From Bisporella sp. PMI_857 (taxonomy: Eukaryota; Ascomycota; Leotiomycetes; Helotiales; Helotiaceae): a stretch of DNA of 64,000 nt. The stretch spans positions 248,001 to 312,000 of the forward strand of contig JAJSPD010000018.1 of the NCBI GenBank assembly GCA_021307315.1, read 5' to 3'. Numbering within the stretch: the stretch's first letter is position 1; every line of letters starts with the position of its first letter. Below are positions 48,444 through 61,215 of the stretch, piece by piece. Below the pieces are notes generated by a model. That model was not told where the DNA came from. It saw only the letters and a list, made by a program, of their open reading frames with translations, and did not search any database. The position numbers and the translations under genes were made by a program.

Positions 48444-50239
48444 CTTGAATGATTTAGGTGATGATGATGATGATATAGTACTGCTAAGCGTTGATGTGGA
48501 ATGATGTGGTTGATGTTGTTTGTATTTGTAAATGCGCTTTTATGAAGTCTGCTAGTGTTATGATGATGGGGCTATGGATGGTGGGCATGGCAGTAGATAT
48601 AGACGATTTTGTGGTGGGTATTTAGTTTCGCTTCATTCTTGTCTTGGAAAGGAAATTCTTTGATGGACAATTCGTGCTCTAGGAAACTGGATTTTAGGCG
48701 GGAATGAAGTGCGAGATGACGAGGTGTGCCATCATTTTTCATATGGAGAAGAATCCGAACAATGGAAATGTTGGTTATCAATTGCAGGGTTTAACGTCAT
48801 GTCTCAGTCGAGATGCAATAATGACGAAGGATGTGAGTGGTGGAAAGGACTGAAGGAGGTGGTGTGCCACAGATCAAGGCAACGGTTAAACCTAGGGTTT
48901 CTGGGGAATGCTTGGCTCCCGCTATCGTGTGCAATCGACTGGTCAATGCTGGTACATGAGCCATAGAGATGAGTGGATAGAAGACCCTGCAATTCGAAGT
49001 TCAGGAGATAGGAGGTTGAAAGTATGACGTCGCCCGAGCCACAGCATTCTCTAAGCGAGAAAGTAGAAGAAGGACATGCGCCACAATATGTGGTGACATA
49101 TACGTCACTCTCATGCTGAAACTTGCGATGAGAGTGATAAGGTGCTTTCTTTTATCGACGGCAGCATGGTCTAGATTTCACGAAACACTGAAAATAGATA
49201 GGATGTACAAGATAAGAGACTTGGTATCAGCAGCCAGGATTCGACGGAATTCTACAGCTACTCACTCCTGAAAGCTTTGTGTACTGATAAGGTGCAAACT
49301 CGAGCAGAAACAAAAACTCGAAGCCGCCGGGATAGAGGAGCCGAAGATTTCATCATATCGAGAATGAAACGCGCCCAACTCGAAGATTAAATGGTGAAGT
49401 TCTTCCCTCCTGCGTTATACAGCAATGGCCCATCAAGGAGTGAATAATGCAATAGCCTAGGGTTGATGGAGCATTCAGTTTGACTCGATGTCTCTCCAAC
49501 AAGTTACAGCATAAAATGGTAAGCAGTATTCGAAAGAAATTGCCCCAAATACCTGATACTATCACCGACATCTTCTTTGTTAACACCCAAGAAAATGTAA
49601 TATCTTCCTGCAAAGATAACAATTCCCTCTGTGCTATCTCTCGAAGGCTCTAAGAATATTTCCATAAGGAAACTTAGTACCGTCAGTCTAGCAAATCATA
49701 CAACAGAAGCACAACGCATACAAAGACACCCACAAGCCGACTTCTGCGTCATCGCGAAGCACTACAAGGGGACTTGCATGTGCCAAGACACAAAGCCATC
49801 GCAGTCAGAAATCTCAACGAGCTCGACGTGGATACATATATGAAACCCAATTCCATAGGCAACAGAGATAACAACGAGAGAGATGGATCGTTTTTTCTTG
49901 CCTTGTTCAGGCTTTGCCAATGCGGCGGTAAAGCTTATTTGAGCCGCTGTGAGGCTCTGAGACCAAGTGACGTCTAGTGGCTCGATTTAATGCAATACAT
50001 CATGAGCCGTAAAATGGACATGTACCACTTTGCAATCTCTCGCCTTTACTGAGCCAATCTGTTTTCTGCGGACCTTTCGTTACGGTTCTCCAATTTCTTA
50101 CGTCGTTTAAAAAATAAAATTAATGGAGTGGTGTGTAAATTGGCTAAGGATCATTTTTTCCTCCTTATACTTCCTGATCTTTTTTTTTTGCCCCCATCAA
50201 AACAGACCTGTTAGGCAACTAAAGAAGATATTGAAAAAA
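48444..50239. other. Divergent gene-free region
   Basis: About 1.8 kb between the small basic protein and the broken dehydrogenase. It contains a short (GAT)n run at 48459-48474 in the leader of the minus-strand gene. No supportable gene. Confidence 0.4.
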
Positions 50240-51109
50240 ATGGATACTATCAAGAATACTCTCAAGTCGGCGACAAGCAATGAGGGTGTTGCTGCCGAGA
50301 ACAAAGGTCAATTCGAAAAAGGTGAGGCTTGAGATGCACTTATTTCAAGCAATACCTAACCAGATCCCAAGGCCACAAAGTTCCTGTCTCAGACGTGGAG
50401 ACACCAGGGAAGCAGTGGAAGCTACCGGGCCAAGACCCAGTCAACGACCAACTCCCAACCGAAGATGGAGGCTACCAACCCTATAAGGCTGCCGGCAAGC
50501 TCGCGGGAAAGAAGGCTCTGATCACAGGTGGTGATTCGGGGATCGGGCGTGCGATAGCCATTCTGTACGCAGGAGGTGAAAGAGACCATTGCTGAGCTCA
50601 GCGAGTACACGCATCCCCCTTCCCCCGGCCTCATCACGCCGTAATACGAGATACGGAATCATTGACACCGATCAAAAAGAGAGCAATGGATTGACGTGTT
50701 CAACACCAACATCCGCCCCTTCTTCTTCCTCTCCAAGTACGTGCTCCTGCAGATGAAGCGCGGCGACGCCGTCATAGCCTGCGCCTCGGTGAACCCGTAC
50801 GTCGGCCGCCCGGACCTGCTCGACTGCACGGCCTCCAAAGGCGCCATCGTGGCCTTCGCCCGCGGCCTCTCCAACCAGCAGATCGGAAACGGCACCCGCG
50901 TCAACGCCGTCTGCCCCGGTCCTATCTGGGCGCCGCTGATCTCGGCGACGATGAATGAGAAGGCGCAGAAGGAGTTCACGTCTCCGTTGGGACGACCGGG
51001 ACAGCCAAGCGAGGTGGCAACGTGTTTTGTGTTTTTGGCAAGCCAGGATAGTAGTTTTATCAGTGGACAGAGCTTGCATCCTAATGGTGGAACGATTGTG
51101 GGTAGTTAG
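50240..51109 (+). pseudogene. Broken short-chain dehydrogenase/reductase gene
   Basis: Remnant of an NAD(P)-dependent SDR of the YghA/glucose-dehydrogenase-like group, normally near 300 residues. Exon 1 (50240-50321) and exon 2 (from 50372, intron ending CCCAAG) read correctly through QWKLPGQDPVNDQLP and the nucleotide motif ALITGGDSGIGRAIAILYA. At about 50570 the reading frame jumps directly into VKETIAELSEEQW, which in the family lies roughly 100 residues later, after the missing NNAG motif. The join is also out of frame and the first frame stops at about 50595. Downstream (intron 50605-50679, then to 51109) the C-terminal half is intact, with GNGTRVNAVCPGPIWAPLI and HPNGGTIVGS. The catalytic Tyr of YTASK is Cys here (DCTASKG). 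It cannot make a normal enzyme. An assembly deletion is the alternative, but it would not explain the lost Tyr. Confidence 0.8.
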
Positions 51110-51459
51110 ATGTCCTGTCGAAAAGGGTACTCCTAGGACTCGGCTAAATTAGGGGGTATCATATATGACGCACTTAAACAACATTGCGGTATGTGGGCTA
51201 TAGATCTAGCCCCATTTATCATGATCCCTATAATTCGACATCGTAGGTAAGCCGCGTGGCGAAACCCCAGTCGTATACAATAACTTTAAATATGCTAATA
51301 TTAAGCATTCTGCAGAGCAGATGCTCGACTACCCCAGAGCCCCAAATAACTGCCTCATCCCAAACGCCTTCGCTAACGCAGAGGATAAATAAACCCCAGT
51401 GACTCACTTTACGATACCCTATGTCCTGTGCGTAAAGTGCACGCATCCTTTGAACTTTT
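51110..51459. other. Convergent intergenic region
   Basis: 350 bases between the broken dehydrogenase and the SPX gene. Nothing seen. Confidence 0.45.
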
Positions 51460-53002
51460 TCAAAGATCCGAGTTCCCGACCACAAGCACCAAAAGCACAC
51501 CATTAATTATACATACCACAGTAAACGTAGAAACTACAGAAATTCGTTGGACCCATCCGACTAGTTCTGTTCTATAGAGCATCATCCCCAGCCCCAGTGT
51601 GGCGAAGAATAGACTTGTTACAATACCGACGATTGCACCGGCATCGACTTCTACGCGAAGCTTGTGTTTGCCTGTACTTATAAGAATGCTTGCAATTAAG
51701 AGCAAAACAATGGCTGCAATGAAAGAAGCCAAAGTCCCACGGAACAACAGCATTTCCCGGTATCGTGAGAATTTCTGGTCTTGCACGCTTGGAAACGTAG
51801 AGTAATGGGTGGCATAACCAGAAGGAAACTCGTTCGACGATGCATAAGCATCATCGTCAACATCAGTTTCGCTTTGTGAGCCTGGTATGCCAAAGTATCC
51901 ACTGTTACTACTTGGTCTCGTGCCTCCACTCTCATCAGCCAGAAGCGGCCGTTGCTCATCCGGCGAAGACTGAGGGCTCATCCACTTTTTTACTTTCTCT
52001 ATGGGCACTATAGAGAGTATGTGTGCAACAGTCTTTGCTCCGGGAAAGGTAGGCCCAACATTGGGGTCCACTTGAATTAGATATGGCTCATCGCCCGCAT
52101 CGCTTCCATGATCGTACTCATTCCAGTAAGGCTGTGGAACATGGATAACTTGGATCTGTGTGCTTGCTCGCCTTGATCGTTGTGGAGTCGGCGTTTCACT
52201 GGTATCTGGTGTGTTTTCTCTGAGTTGGGTGATCTGATGCCTGTATCGCCGCAATAGAGGCTCAAAATCCCGCTTGGTGAAGCTTTCGGGGCTTCCTAAA
52301 ACCCGCGTGTTAAAAAGATCACTTAGAGACGGAGAGCCTGTCCATTTCTGAGAGACAATTAGCCTTTGGTATTGACCAAACTGGGTTTGTCTTTTACCCT
52401 GTACTTCTTTAGTATTTTATGGAAAGCAACACGTTGGATGCCCACAAAACGCTGCAGTTGCCTGGTATCTTCACCACAACTAAGGATGTCAGAATTGAAA
52501 TTAATTCTTGTGCCATATGTATTACTTCTCTATTTGAGTATCGTATCTTCCAAACAACTTCCGTTTCTTGTGTGTCATAGGTCGTCCATTGTTATATGGT
52601 AAGCGTGCCAACAGCTTCACTACCGTCGTTTGGTAATAATCTATATCTAATTAGCAAGATACGTGCGCTTTTGATGACAATTTGTATACCTAGTCGTCGA
52701 TCTATTTCCATATACTTGTCCTTGACGAAGAGATCCACTCGATCATGTTGATTCCGCAACTCATTGTAAAATAACTCTTCGAACTCTGCTAAAGCAGTAT
52801 TTATCTGTCCAGGAATCGCAATGGCAGATGCAGCGCCTTGGTTCTTTGTAGTGTGCACCTTGATCAAGTTCTTTAGCTCGTTATAATCGACGTTATCTGA
52901 ATCAGATCAATTAGGAGACGCATTATATAATTTCTGGCTTTGATACTCACATGGTGCCCATTTTGGCAAGGATTGCGCTTGCAGAACTTGTCCGTACTTC
53001 AT
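51460..53002 (-). CDS. SPX-domain protein with three C-terminal membrane helices
   Basis: SPX domains bind inositol pyrophosphates and report phosphate status. Exons 52951-53002, 52690-52896, 52526-52640, 52398-52479 and 51460-52347 give 447 residues. The SPX domain occupies residues 1 to about 190: MKYGQVLQAQSLPKWAPY, YNELKNLIKVHTTKNQG, FEELFYNELRNQHDRVDLFV, RQLQRFVGIQRVAFHKILKKYRKW and ESFTKRDFEPLLRRY, including the Lys-rich surface helices used for ligand binding. A disordered middle is followed by three hydrophobic helices at about 355-377, 388-408 and 422-443, with the C-terminus just after the last. This resembles the general plan of vacuolar SPX proteins (VTC-like), but the helices are not an obvious DUF202/VTC1 domain and there is no VTC catalytic core. 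The third acceptor could lie 6 nt earlier (two more codons). Confidence 0.85.
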
Positions 53003-56000
53003 TCCTTCGCGTCAGGTTGTATCTTCAAGGGCGGCCCCTTGAATGGGGTGGCTGATTGTTCGACTTCGCCAATTGAGAAATGACGGATGTTGATTTGCTG
53101 ATCCTGGAGAGTGAGAACAAACGCATAGAAAGCTTGCCGATAGTATTATATGTATATATATATATAATAAGCGTGAATGGAGAAGGTGAATGGGAAACAC
53201 AGTGCTAGCAGTCGTGCTTTCGATAAGAGGTGTGAAACCGTTCTTCGATAGACCCAGGCAAAGGACTATATTATTGAAAGACGAGATAGCTGCACAATTT
53301 CCCCACTTCCTGCCAAAACGGTTATGTCCCAATTGCAATTAATGCCGGTGCGGAGAGCTTGCACATGCGACAGCGGCCCTCACGAAGAGCGTACGATAAG
53401 ACCCTGAGATACAGGAAAGAGCTAATTGGCGTGGAAGATTCGGAGATAATGCAGTAAGTGTTTATTCTGCTGTCGTGGGTGACACTAGGATGGCTAGAAG
53501 TTCAACGTATGGCCAGGGCGAAAGCGCAATATCTGCAGTTCTGTGGGTGCAATCGCAATTGGAACGGGGCTGTTGGCCGGCAAGGTGGCCGGGAAGGCGG
53601 CCGGGAATTTGACTGGACGCAGCTGCTTCTAAAATGCAAAAAAGAAACCTTATTTAACGAGGGGAATGCATCAATTGAATACTGTGAAAAATGTCGTCAA
53701 TATTGTAGTTGGAAGATGGTAGAGGATCGGAACGTGATGGGCGATATCGTTTGATAACAGCAGGAGGAAGGAAGGAAAGAGAGGCGGGGGAAAGGGCCGA
53801 AGGCGAGAGGCAGCCGAATGAGCGAATCCTGGTCAGGTATGTGGTGCGGAGCAAGTACACTGGTACTTGCTTTATCGTAGGGATACTACTAATTCATACG
53901 TATTTAGTAGTGCTTGCGATGCACACAGAATGTTGAGATGGCACTGCCAGGGTGGTGGCCGTTATCAAGCCCTTCAAAAGCCAATCGCAATGCAATATGG
54001 CCAACCAGAATAGGATTAATTTGGGCTCATATATCAGATTAACAATGACGTTCAGGGAAAGGCTGGGATCTAGCCCTTTTTTTCAGCGTTACCATCAACG
54101 TTTCATGACAAGCCCAATCTCAGTCCAGTCTACTCAACGGCGCGGACCAATTCCAGCTTGACATGGAATCTTCTCACACTACTGTAAGTACCGAGCAGGG
54201 AAATATTTTTTGCTTTTAACTACGCCACATTCAGCCACATCGGCTCGAATAACCTCTTCATTTTGCATCATGTAGCCAAAAACCAAAGAAGAAAAAAAAG
54301 TGAGAGAATCCTTCTTTTACTTTGATGACGAAGATGAGTCTCCCCCATTATTGCTATATATTTGGGATATCCCACGTTTGCATGCATGTTGTTGGTTACA
54401 CGGCCCAATGTTACACAACTACAGTACAATGGGTGCAGAAAAGCCCATGTTGCCAAGCCTCAGGCACCGGACTGGCAGGAGTGCCGATTCGCCAGAGCCG
54501 GGCCTAGGAACACATCCCACTCAGTCTCGGTTTTACAGTGTAAAACCTTTTTTTCTCGGCGCCGGCCGCCCCTCATGTATATATGGTGAAGGTGAAAAAA
54601 ATTAAAATAAAAAAAATGACTAAAAAATCTTGTTACATATACCCACCGCAGCAAGAAAAAAAAAGGTGAGGCTTTCGTCGGCATAAGCAGAAAATGCAAT
54701 CACTCATCCGTAAACATCTTACGGCATCTTCTTTTCCACCAATGTTCCGAATCTCTTAGCGACAACATAATGCCAACAAGCCGAGTTCAGAACGCTATTG
54801 AGATGAGATAAGATGAGATGAGATGAGAGTTGCGTCGCGAGAGAAAACAGCTCACCGAGTTCCAGTACATCGGTAATGCTCCGTATGCTCTGTCGAGCCT
54901 CGCTAGTACTTTCCGAGAAAGGCAACATAGCATGCGAGCAGTTGCTATAGTAGCACGCGCAAGGGATTATTCCCTGAATCTAAGACTGTGGAATGTCAAC
55001 TTAATGAAGATGAGACACTCATATCCTGACCACGATGCCTCCAAAATAGTATGAAATGACAGTATGATAACCTATGTGTTTGTATAGTCCTTACTCATAA
55101 ACTCTCTATTCCTAAACCGTTACAGCGAAACCACCATACTGAGATAGCAGCATATGCATTTCTTAAATCAACTTTGGACATTTCTGCCACATCATCTAAC
55201 ATACAGGATTGTCAAACGTTTGTTAGGTATATACATGTTCAACTCCAAAGTATATCGCTACTGAGTGATATGACTTGAAATTATGGCAAGGTAGACTTTC
55301 GACATGGGAAGCTGGTAGCGGATGGTAATCAGCCTGCAAACCGTATGCTGACCGCTCTGTAGAGCACAATACTTGTAAGTTTCGGCATGTCTGACAAGAA
55401 GGATAGGAACTGGTAGTCAGTTCTTTGAAAGATAGCCCAAATATCCTAACAATATATACCATTACTTTGAAAGACATTATACTTCCGCACTGATCTTGAG
55501 AACTTGAGGGTGGATAGTGATGCACATGGGGCATCTATCTACGTAGCTTCTGTATCAGCCTCATAGTCGTAAATATCAAATTAAAAAAGAATCACTAAAA
55601 TGCAATTCATCTCCCCGCAAATATGCTAGTTCAGTAACAAAGCAGGAAACTTCCATGCACTTGTTAACCACATTTCCAAAATCACATAAAATTCTCAGAT
55701 TGCTAAAGTGTTTATTTGAACTCCGCTGATTTCAAGATTTCTTGGTATACAAAGCTTGAATAGATAGCGCCGGCCCAAATACTATGTGCATCCTAACTAT
55801 GAATTACAAACTTCGATGATTCTTGTTCGATAGCAAAAAACTGCCTGTTAAGCCGTTCTTGAACTACGCATATTTGCTCAAAATAGGTGCATGAGTGATT
55901 GCACTTTCCTCTCTCGTTGCGATCTGGAAAGTTGTTTTATCAAAGTATATGAAAGAGAGGCAGAATACTCTATCGTTCTGATGTGTGAGTTGTGCATTTA

Positions 56001-56871
56001 TCCCGCATTCTACTTCCCCACACTTGAAGAAACCCCTTACAAGGTTGGCTCTGACCTATGACGATGTCGTCAACGCCACAGGACTTGGAGCTCAGAAACG
56101 CCTAGCCTTTGTTTCATCTGAATGGGAATTGGCGCTGGGACTGATGTGTAGCAGGCAAGACCAGTATTGTGAGCATGTAGGTTAAGAGATATTACCAAAG
56201 TTTGTCTGCTGCAGAATGGCAGTGCCCTTCTGCGTCGAAAGCATGAGGCGCCTGCTGCATCTTAGAACTGCTTTATGCTCTTAACCTATAAGAACAAAGA
56301 GAGAAGACCTAGCCCACTCATCTACAATTAACAAAGAGCAAGATATGTAAGGGCACTAAAATGTGCAAAGTATAGTTCATCTTTGGACGGCCATGTTAGA
56401 CGCTTTCGAGTAAAATTACATGAAAGTATTAAATCTCTAACTCCACGACTGAAATCCCGAGCTTCGCTCTTTCCAATATCTGCTACCAAAATTCTCATTC
56501 CTATGAGCTTTATCGATTAGGGAATTTTGATATCGATAACGGCGTTAAGACGAATTAGGAAAGCGAAGCGACTGCACTACCGTAATCTCTGGTACTTGCT
56601 TGTCACATACGCAGCATCATGCTTTTGACTTTTCCTTCCCATTCACTTGATTCCTCATACACGCGACCTTGGTCAAGTACCACAACGGCAGTCATACAAG
56701 ATACCCTTAATATTTCTTCACCTCCATGAACAGATAGACCCTCCCATACCTCTGCCTACCTCATTTCCGACCACAACTACCCCGCACATCCCATTTTCCT
56801 CCTCCTAGCAACAAGGCCAGAACCTCGCACGTACACCTTCGATAGCTGTTGAGAGGCTCCGATCGTACAAG
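53003..56871. other. Gene-free region, 3.9 kb
   Basis: Upstream of the SPX gene on one side and of the PP2C gene on the other. Contains a (TA)n run near 53151-53166 and a GATGA-type pentamer repeat near 54800-54829. Open frames on both strands are short and without signatures. AT-rich from about 55,100 to 56,700. Confidence 0.4.
54800..54829 (+). repeat. GAGAT/GATGA pentanucleotide repeat
   Basis: About six imperfect copies of the five-base unit (GAGAT), one carrying an AGATA variant. Confidence 0.8.
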
Positions 56872-58709
56872 ATGGGACAGACACTCTCTGAACCAGTTAT
56901 TGAAAAGGTCAGCTTCCTTCAATTTTAGAGTTGCGCAATCATGACATGCTGGCAATGTCATTTTGCATCCTGGCATTGTTATTGCGGCCGTCTCTCTTGT
57001 GCACGAGGCAGGAGAACGGTTGCATGTCATCACCCATTTCAACAAGTCAACTTTGATTGCTCTCGCACATCATCCTGGGGTTGACTGCAGGTGACACGGC
57101 TAATTTGACCTATTAAGACCGATCTTGCTGACATGTCATATTTGCTAGACTTCCGAAAGTGGCGGCGATGAGCGGTTAATATTTGGAGTCTCATCTATGC
57201 AAGGATGGAGAATCAGTATGGAGGACGCGCACGCGGCAGTACTTGATTTACAAGCAGAGAATGGCAAGGAAGCGAAGCCAAGCAGCATCGATCAGAGATA
57301 CTCGTTCTTTGGTGTATATGATGGACATGGAGGAGACCGGGTAGCCATTTTTGCAGGGGAGAATATTCACAAAATAGTTGCAAAGCAGGAAGCCTTTAAG
57401 AATGGCGACATTGAGCAAGCTTTGAAGGACGGCTTTCTTGCTACGGACAGAGCAATTCTAAACGGTTAGCAAATGTTTAGGAACGAGACCGAAAAAGGTG
57501 GAAGCTGATGTATATCTCTAGATCCACGGTATGAGGAAGAGGTCTCCGGGTGCACTGCATCAGTTGCAATTCTATCCGCAAAGCAGATCTTTGTGGTATG
57601 TAATCACACTCTAGGTGTCTATCTTGAGCTCACTTCTGCAGGGAAATGCTGGAGATTCGCGAAGTGTTCTTGGTGTCAAGGGCCGTGCTAAGCCGCTCTC
57701 ATTCGACCACAAACCACAAAATGAAGGCAAGACCTTTTTCAAGTTTGTATGGTGTATAGTTCTAACTTCAATGTAGGCGAGAAGGCGCGTATTACGGCGG
57801 CTGGAGGATTTGTTGATTTTGGTCGTGTCAATGGTAACCTTGCTCTATCAAGAGCGATTGGTGACTTTGAATTTAAGAAGAGCGCGGAGCTTGCGCCAGA
57901 GCAGCAGATTGTCACTGCATTCCCGGATGTTACAGTACACAGCATCTCAGATGATGATGAGTTTTTAGTAGTTGCTTGTGATGGTAAGAACATCTATTTT
58001 ACCACTTCTGCTCTAGGCTACTAATTCTGTTAGGTATTTGGGATTGCCAGTCTTCGCAAGCCGTAGTCGAGTTTGTCCGCCGAGGAATTGCTGCTAAACA
58101 GGACCTATCAAAAATCTGCGAGAACATGATGGATAACTGCCTTGCGTCAAATTCCGAGACCGGCGGTGTCGGCTGTGATAACATGACGATGTGTGTTATT
58201 GGTCTCCTACGTGGTAAATCCAAGGAGGAGTGGTATGAGGAAATCGCGAGGCGTGTTGCTGCTGGAGATGGGCCATGCGCTCCTCCTGAATATGGTAAGT
58301 AATCCATGTTGGATTGAAGAGAAGCTCTGTTAAGGTCTTTATAGCCGAGTTCCGCGGCCCGGGTGTACACCACAACTTCGATGATAGTGATAGTGGATAT
58401 GATGTTGACATGGATCAAAAAACTAAGTCATTTGGTGGTAATCAACCAGGCCGTATCATTCTGCTTGGGGATGGCACTGAGGTATTGACAGATTCCGACG
58501 ACACCGAGATGTTTGATCATGGTGAGGAAGACAAGGACCTCGAGAGTCAAGTCCATAAGGGCCAATCAGCTGGTCATGATCGACAGTCCAGCGAGCCTAT
58601 CGCCAGCCCAGATGCTTTGCCAGAGAAGATTGATTCGAAAGACCCAAAGTACAAGGCAATCGCCAAAAAGGTACTAGGAAGTTCAACCGACGAATCTAAG
58701 GATAAGTAG
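56872..58709 (+). CDS. PTC2: Protein phosphatase 2C (Ptc2/Ptc3 type)
   Basis: Metal-dependent Ser/Thr phosphatase of the PPM family; Ptc2/3 switch off stress MAP kinase and checkpoint signalling. Seven exons (56872-56907, 57149-57464, 57522-57595, 57642-57726, 57777-57983, 58034-58294, 58345-58709) give 447 residues. It begins [12 protein letters not shown], with Gly2 as a possible myristoylation site. Motifs: [64 protein letters not shown] and [11 protein letters not shown], supplying the metal-binding Asp residues. The tail beyond residue ~325 is acidic and Ser-rich. Two splicing oddities: intron 1 is 241 nt, far longer than its neighbours, and intron 4 (57727-57776) begins GCAAGA, a GC-AG intron, needed to keep KPQNEGEKARI in frame. 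Confidence 0.96.
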
Positions 58710-59709
58710 GAGAATTCTACAATGCCTCAGGTTTCTTGGTCTTATATCTTAATCACTTGCACGCAGAGGGTTGGGATGAGGTATCAAACACCATGGTTTA
58801 TATTGGGACCGGTCCCTAGACGGTTGTCTGTTTTGCACCTATGCCTGGTATAGAAGTTGCAAATGTATTTGAGTTTTCAACGGCAAGGCGTGGATAGCGA
58901 CTTCACGCGTTGCTTCTTTTTACAAACTGGTTTGGGCCTGGATGATATACGAATCATGAAGCAGATTATCTCACAATCCTTCCTCTGGCCAATGTCCAGA
59001 CCCTGCATGGCGGCACCTTTGGTTTCTACCATTTTTTGATCGCGATCTTCATCATGCAGCGAAAGTCATTCCCAAGTCTATTTTATATGCATCAAAGGTG
59101 GCAGCTACGGAGCGCATGCTATGCTTAGGCTTTATATTCTAGAAATAGGGCGATGTCTAGGAAAATTCAATGATACCTGACTACTACTAAAGCCGCACTC
59201 TAGTATAGTGAACAATGAGCCAACATAACGGTGCTAGATGATGCATTTATAAAAGAGTCGTCAATGTATCTATAGATGCACGACAATGAGAATGAGGTAA
59301 TACGAGTGTCCAGTTCAGAGCCTTAATTTGAACCGTAGTTAAAAGCTCCCTCGAACTCTCGCGCTAACGGCACGCGAGGCGACAATGACGTTTCCAACTC
59401 AGCCAAACCAGGATTCAGCTCAAGTGGGCTTCGAAGAATGCCATCCTAAATCCACATATCATAGCCTAAACAATGTGAAGTTGGTTTTGTCCAAAATTTT
59501 AACTTTACCCGTTCATTTAAAGTGTCTAATTGTCGGAGACCTCCCAAGCTCAAAGTCCGAGAAAGTGAATTTCGAGCTGTCTTACACGATTGCACATCCC
59601 TGCGACTGCGTCAAAAATTTAGGGGGAGCTGTCCACTCTATTTCAAGTTGCCTCATCTCCCTAAGTTTTTTTGGAAAGCATTGTTATAACCACCTTTGTG
59701 GCTATAACC
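58710..59709. other. Intergenic, PP2C to cytidylyltransferase
   Basis: 1 kb with no supportable gene. The last 300 bases hold an open frame leading into the next ATG in another phase, probably leader sequence. Confidence 0.45.
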
Positions 59710-61215
59710 ATGTCTTCTCCTTCATCTGCAGGTTCGCCAGGAAAGCGAAAGCGAACTTCTACCATTGCATCATCCACTAAGCAGCCTGCAGCAATCGATC
59801 AATTACACCCGTCATCTCGAGATGCGTCTGGCGAAGAAGGCGAATCTACTGTCGCAGAATCGAGCAACAAGAAGGCTGAATTTGTGGATGGAGGAAGTCA
59901 CCCAGCGAAACGGCTACGATCAACGAGCAATGTCAAGAGCAGCAATGGCGATACAGGAGAAGCAAGTACGGATATAGCGGATCGAGTTCGCAAAGCACGA
60001 AAAGATGAAGATGAGAAGACAGCGGCGATGGCTCCTCCTCCAATCGGACATTTAACGGACCCCGTTGGATACAAGACCAACCCTCCACCAGCTGGCAGAG
60101 CTGTACGCGTTTATGCAGATGGTGTTTTTGATCTATTCCATCTTGGGTACGTTGTGTGGCGCTACATTGTGTGATATTTTGCTAACACATCTCAAGGCAC
60201 ATGCGCCAGCTGGAGCAAGCTAAGAAAGCCTTTCCTGATGTATATCTGATGGTTGGTGTAACCGGGGACAAAGAGACTCACAAGCGGAAAGGACTCACCG
60301 TTCTGTCTGGCCAAGAGCGAGCTGAGACTGTCAGACATTGCAAATGGGTCGACGAGGTTTTTGAAGACTGCCCTTGGATTGTGACACCCGAGTTTCTAGA
60401 GCAGCACAAAATTGATTATGTTGCCCACGACGACCTACCATACGGTGCTGATGAAGGCGATGATATTTACAAACCAATCAAGGAAGCTGGCAAATTCTTA
60501 GTCACCCAAAGGACGGAAGGTGTCAGCACCACAGGAATTATCACGAAGTAGGTGAGCTCATGTGCCCTGGCAGAACGATCTCTAACAGGCGCTAGGATTG
60601 TCCGTGACTATGAGAAATATATTGCTCGTCAATTCAAGCGTGGGACATCTCGCCAAGAACTAAATGTATCGTGGCTGAAGAAGAACGAACTTGACCTCAA
60701 GCGTCATGTTGGTGAGATGAGAGAGGCGATCCGAACGAATTGGTCTACCACTGGCCAGGAACTCGGCAAGGAATTACGACAATTCTGGCAGAGTCGCCCT
60801 GGTAGCCCTGCTCGTATGAACAGCTATGAGGACCCAAAGGGAGGACTTACTAGCCCATCTGCTCTCTCACACATTAGCTCACGCCTGGAGATCCCAAGAG
60901 CACAGAGTCCTGGTCCAGGAAGCGACTTTGCTACTGGTTATAGTTTAGGACTGATCGGCGGTGTTAGATCGTGGGTAAGGATAAGCTCAAAGCATTGCGA
61001 GCTCTCAGCACTGACATAGATTTTAGATGACCAGAAGTCGCCAAACCAATCGTGATGGTCTGCATGAGAGTGATAGTAGTGAGGAAGACAGCGATGAGAA
61101 GTCACCGATCAGAGGCAGAACAGGCAAGTCCAGCGCTGCTGATCTGGACGAGGCACAGGTGGATGCACAGATCAACGCAATGATGGAAGAGAACTCCAAG
61201 GCTTCTGGAGCATAG
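59710..61215 (+). CDS. PCT1: CTP:phosphocholine cytidylyltransferase
   Basis: Forms CDP-choline, the rate-limiting step of the Kennedy pathway for phosphatidylcholine. Exons 59710-60146, 60197-60547, 60596-60974 and 61027-61215 give 451 residues. The N-terminal ~130 residues are disordered with basic nuclear-type patches ([20 protein letters not shown]). The catalytic domain shows [24 protein letters not shown] with the HxGH CTP-binding motif, [35 protein letters not shown] and the signature [20 protein letters not shown] helical membrane-binding region follows ([19 protein letters not shown]), then a Ser/Pro-rich tail with likely phosphosites. Intron 1 interrupts the Gly of HLGH; intron 2 uses a GTAGGT donor. 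The ATG is in context AACCATG. NDUFS7 follows 350 bases downstream on the same strand. Confidence 0.96.

Noticed and set aside
53151..53166. (TA)n run as a possible transposon target or centromere-like element
   Set aside because: Only about eight units, no flanking duplication or terminal repeats; a simple microsatellite.
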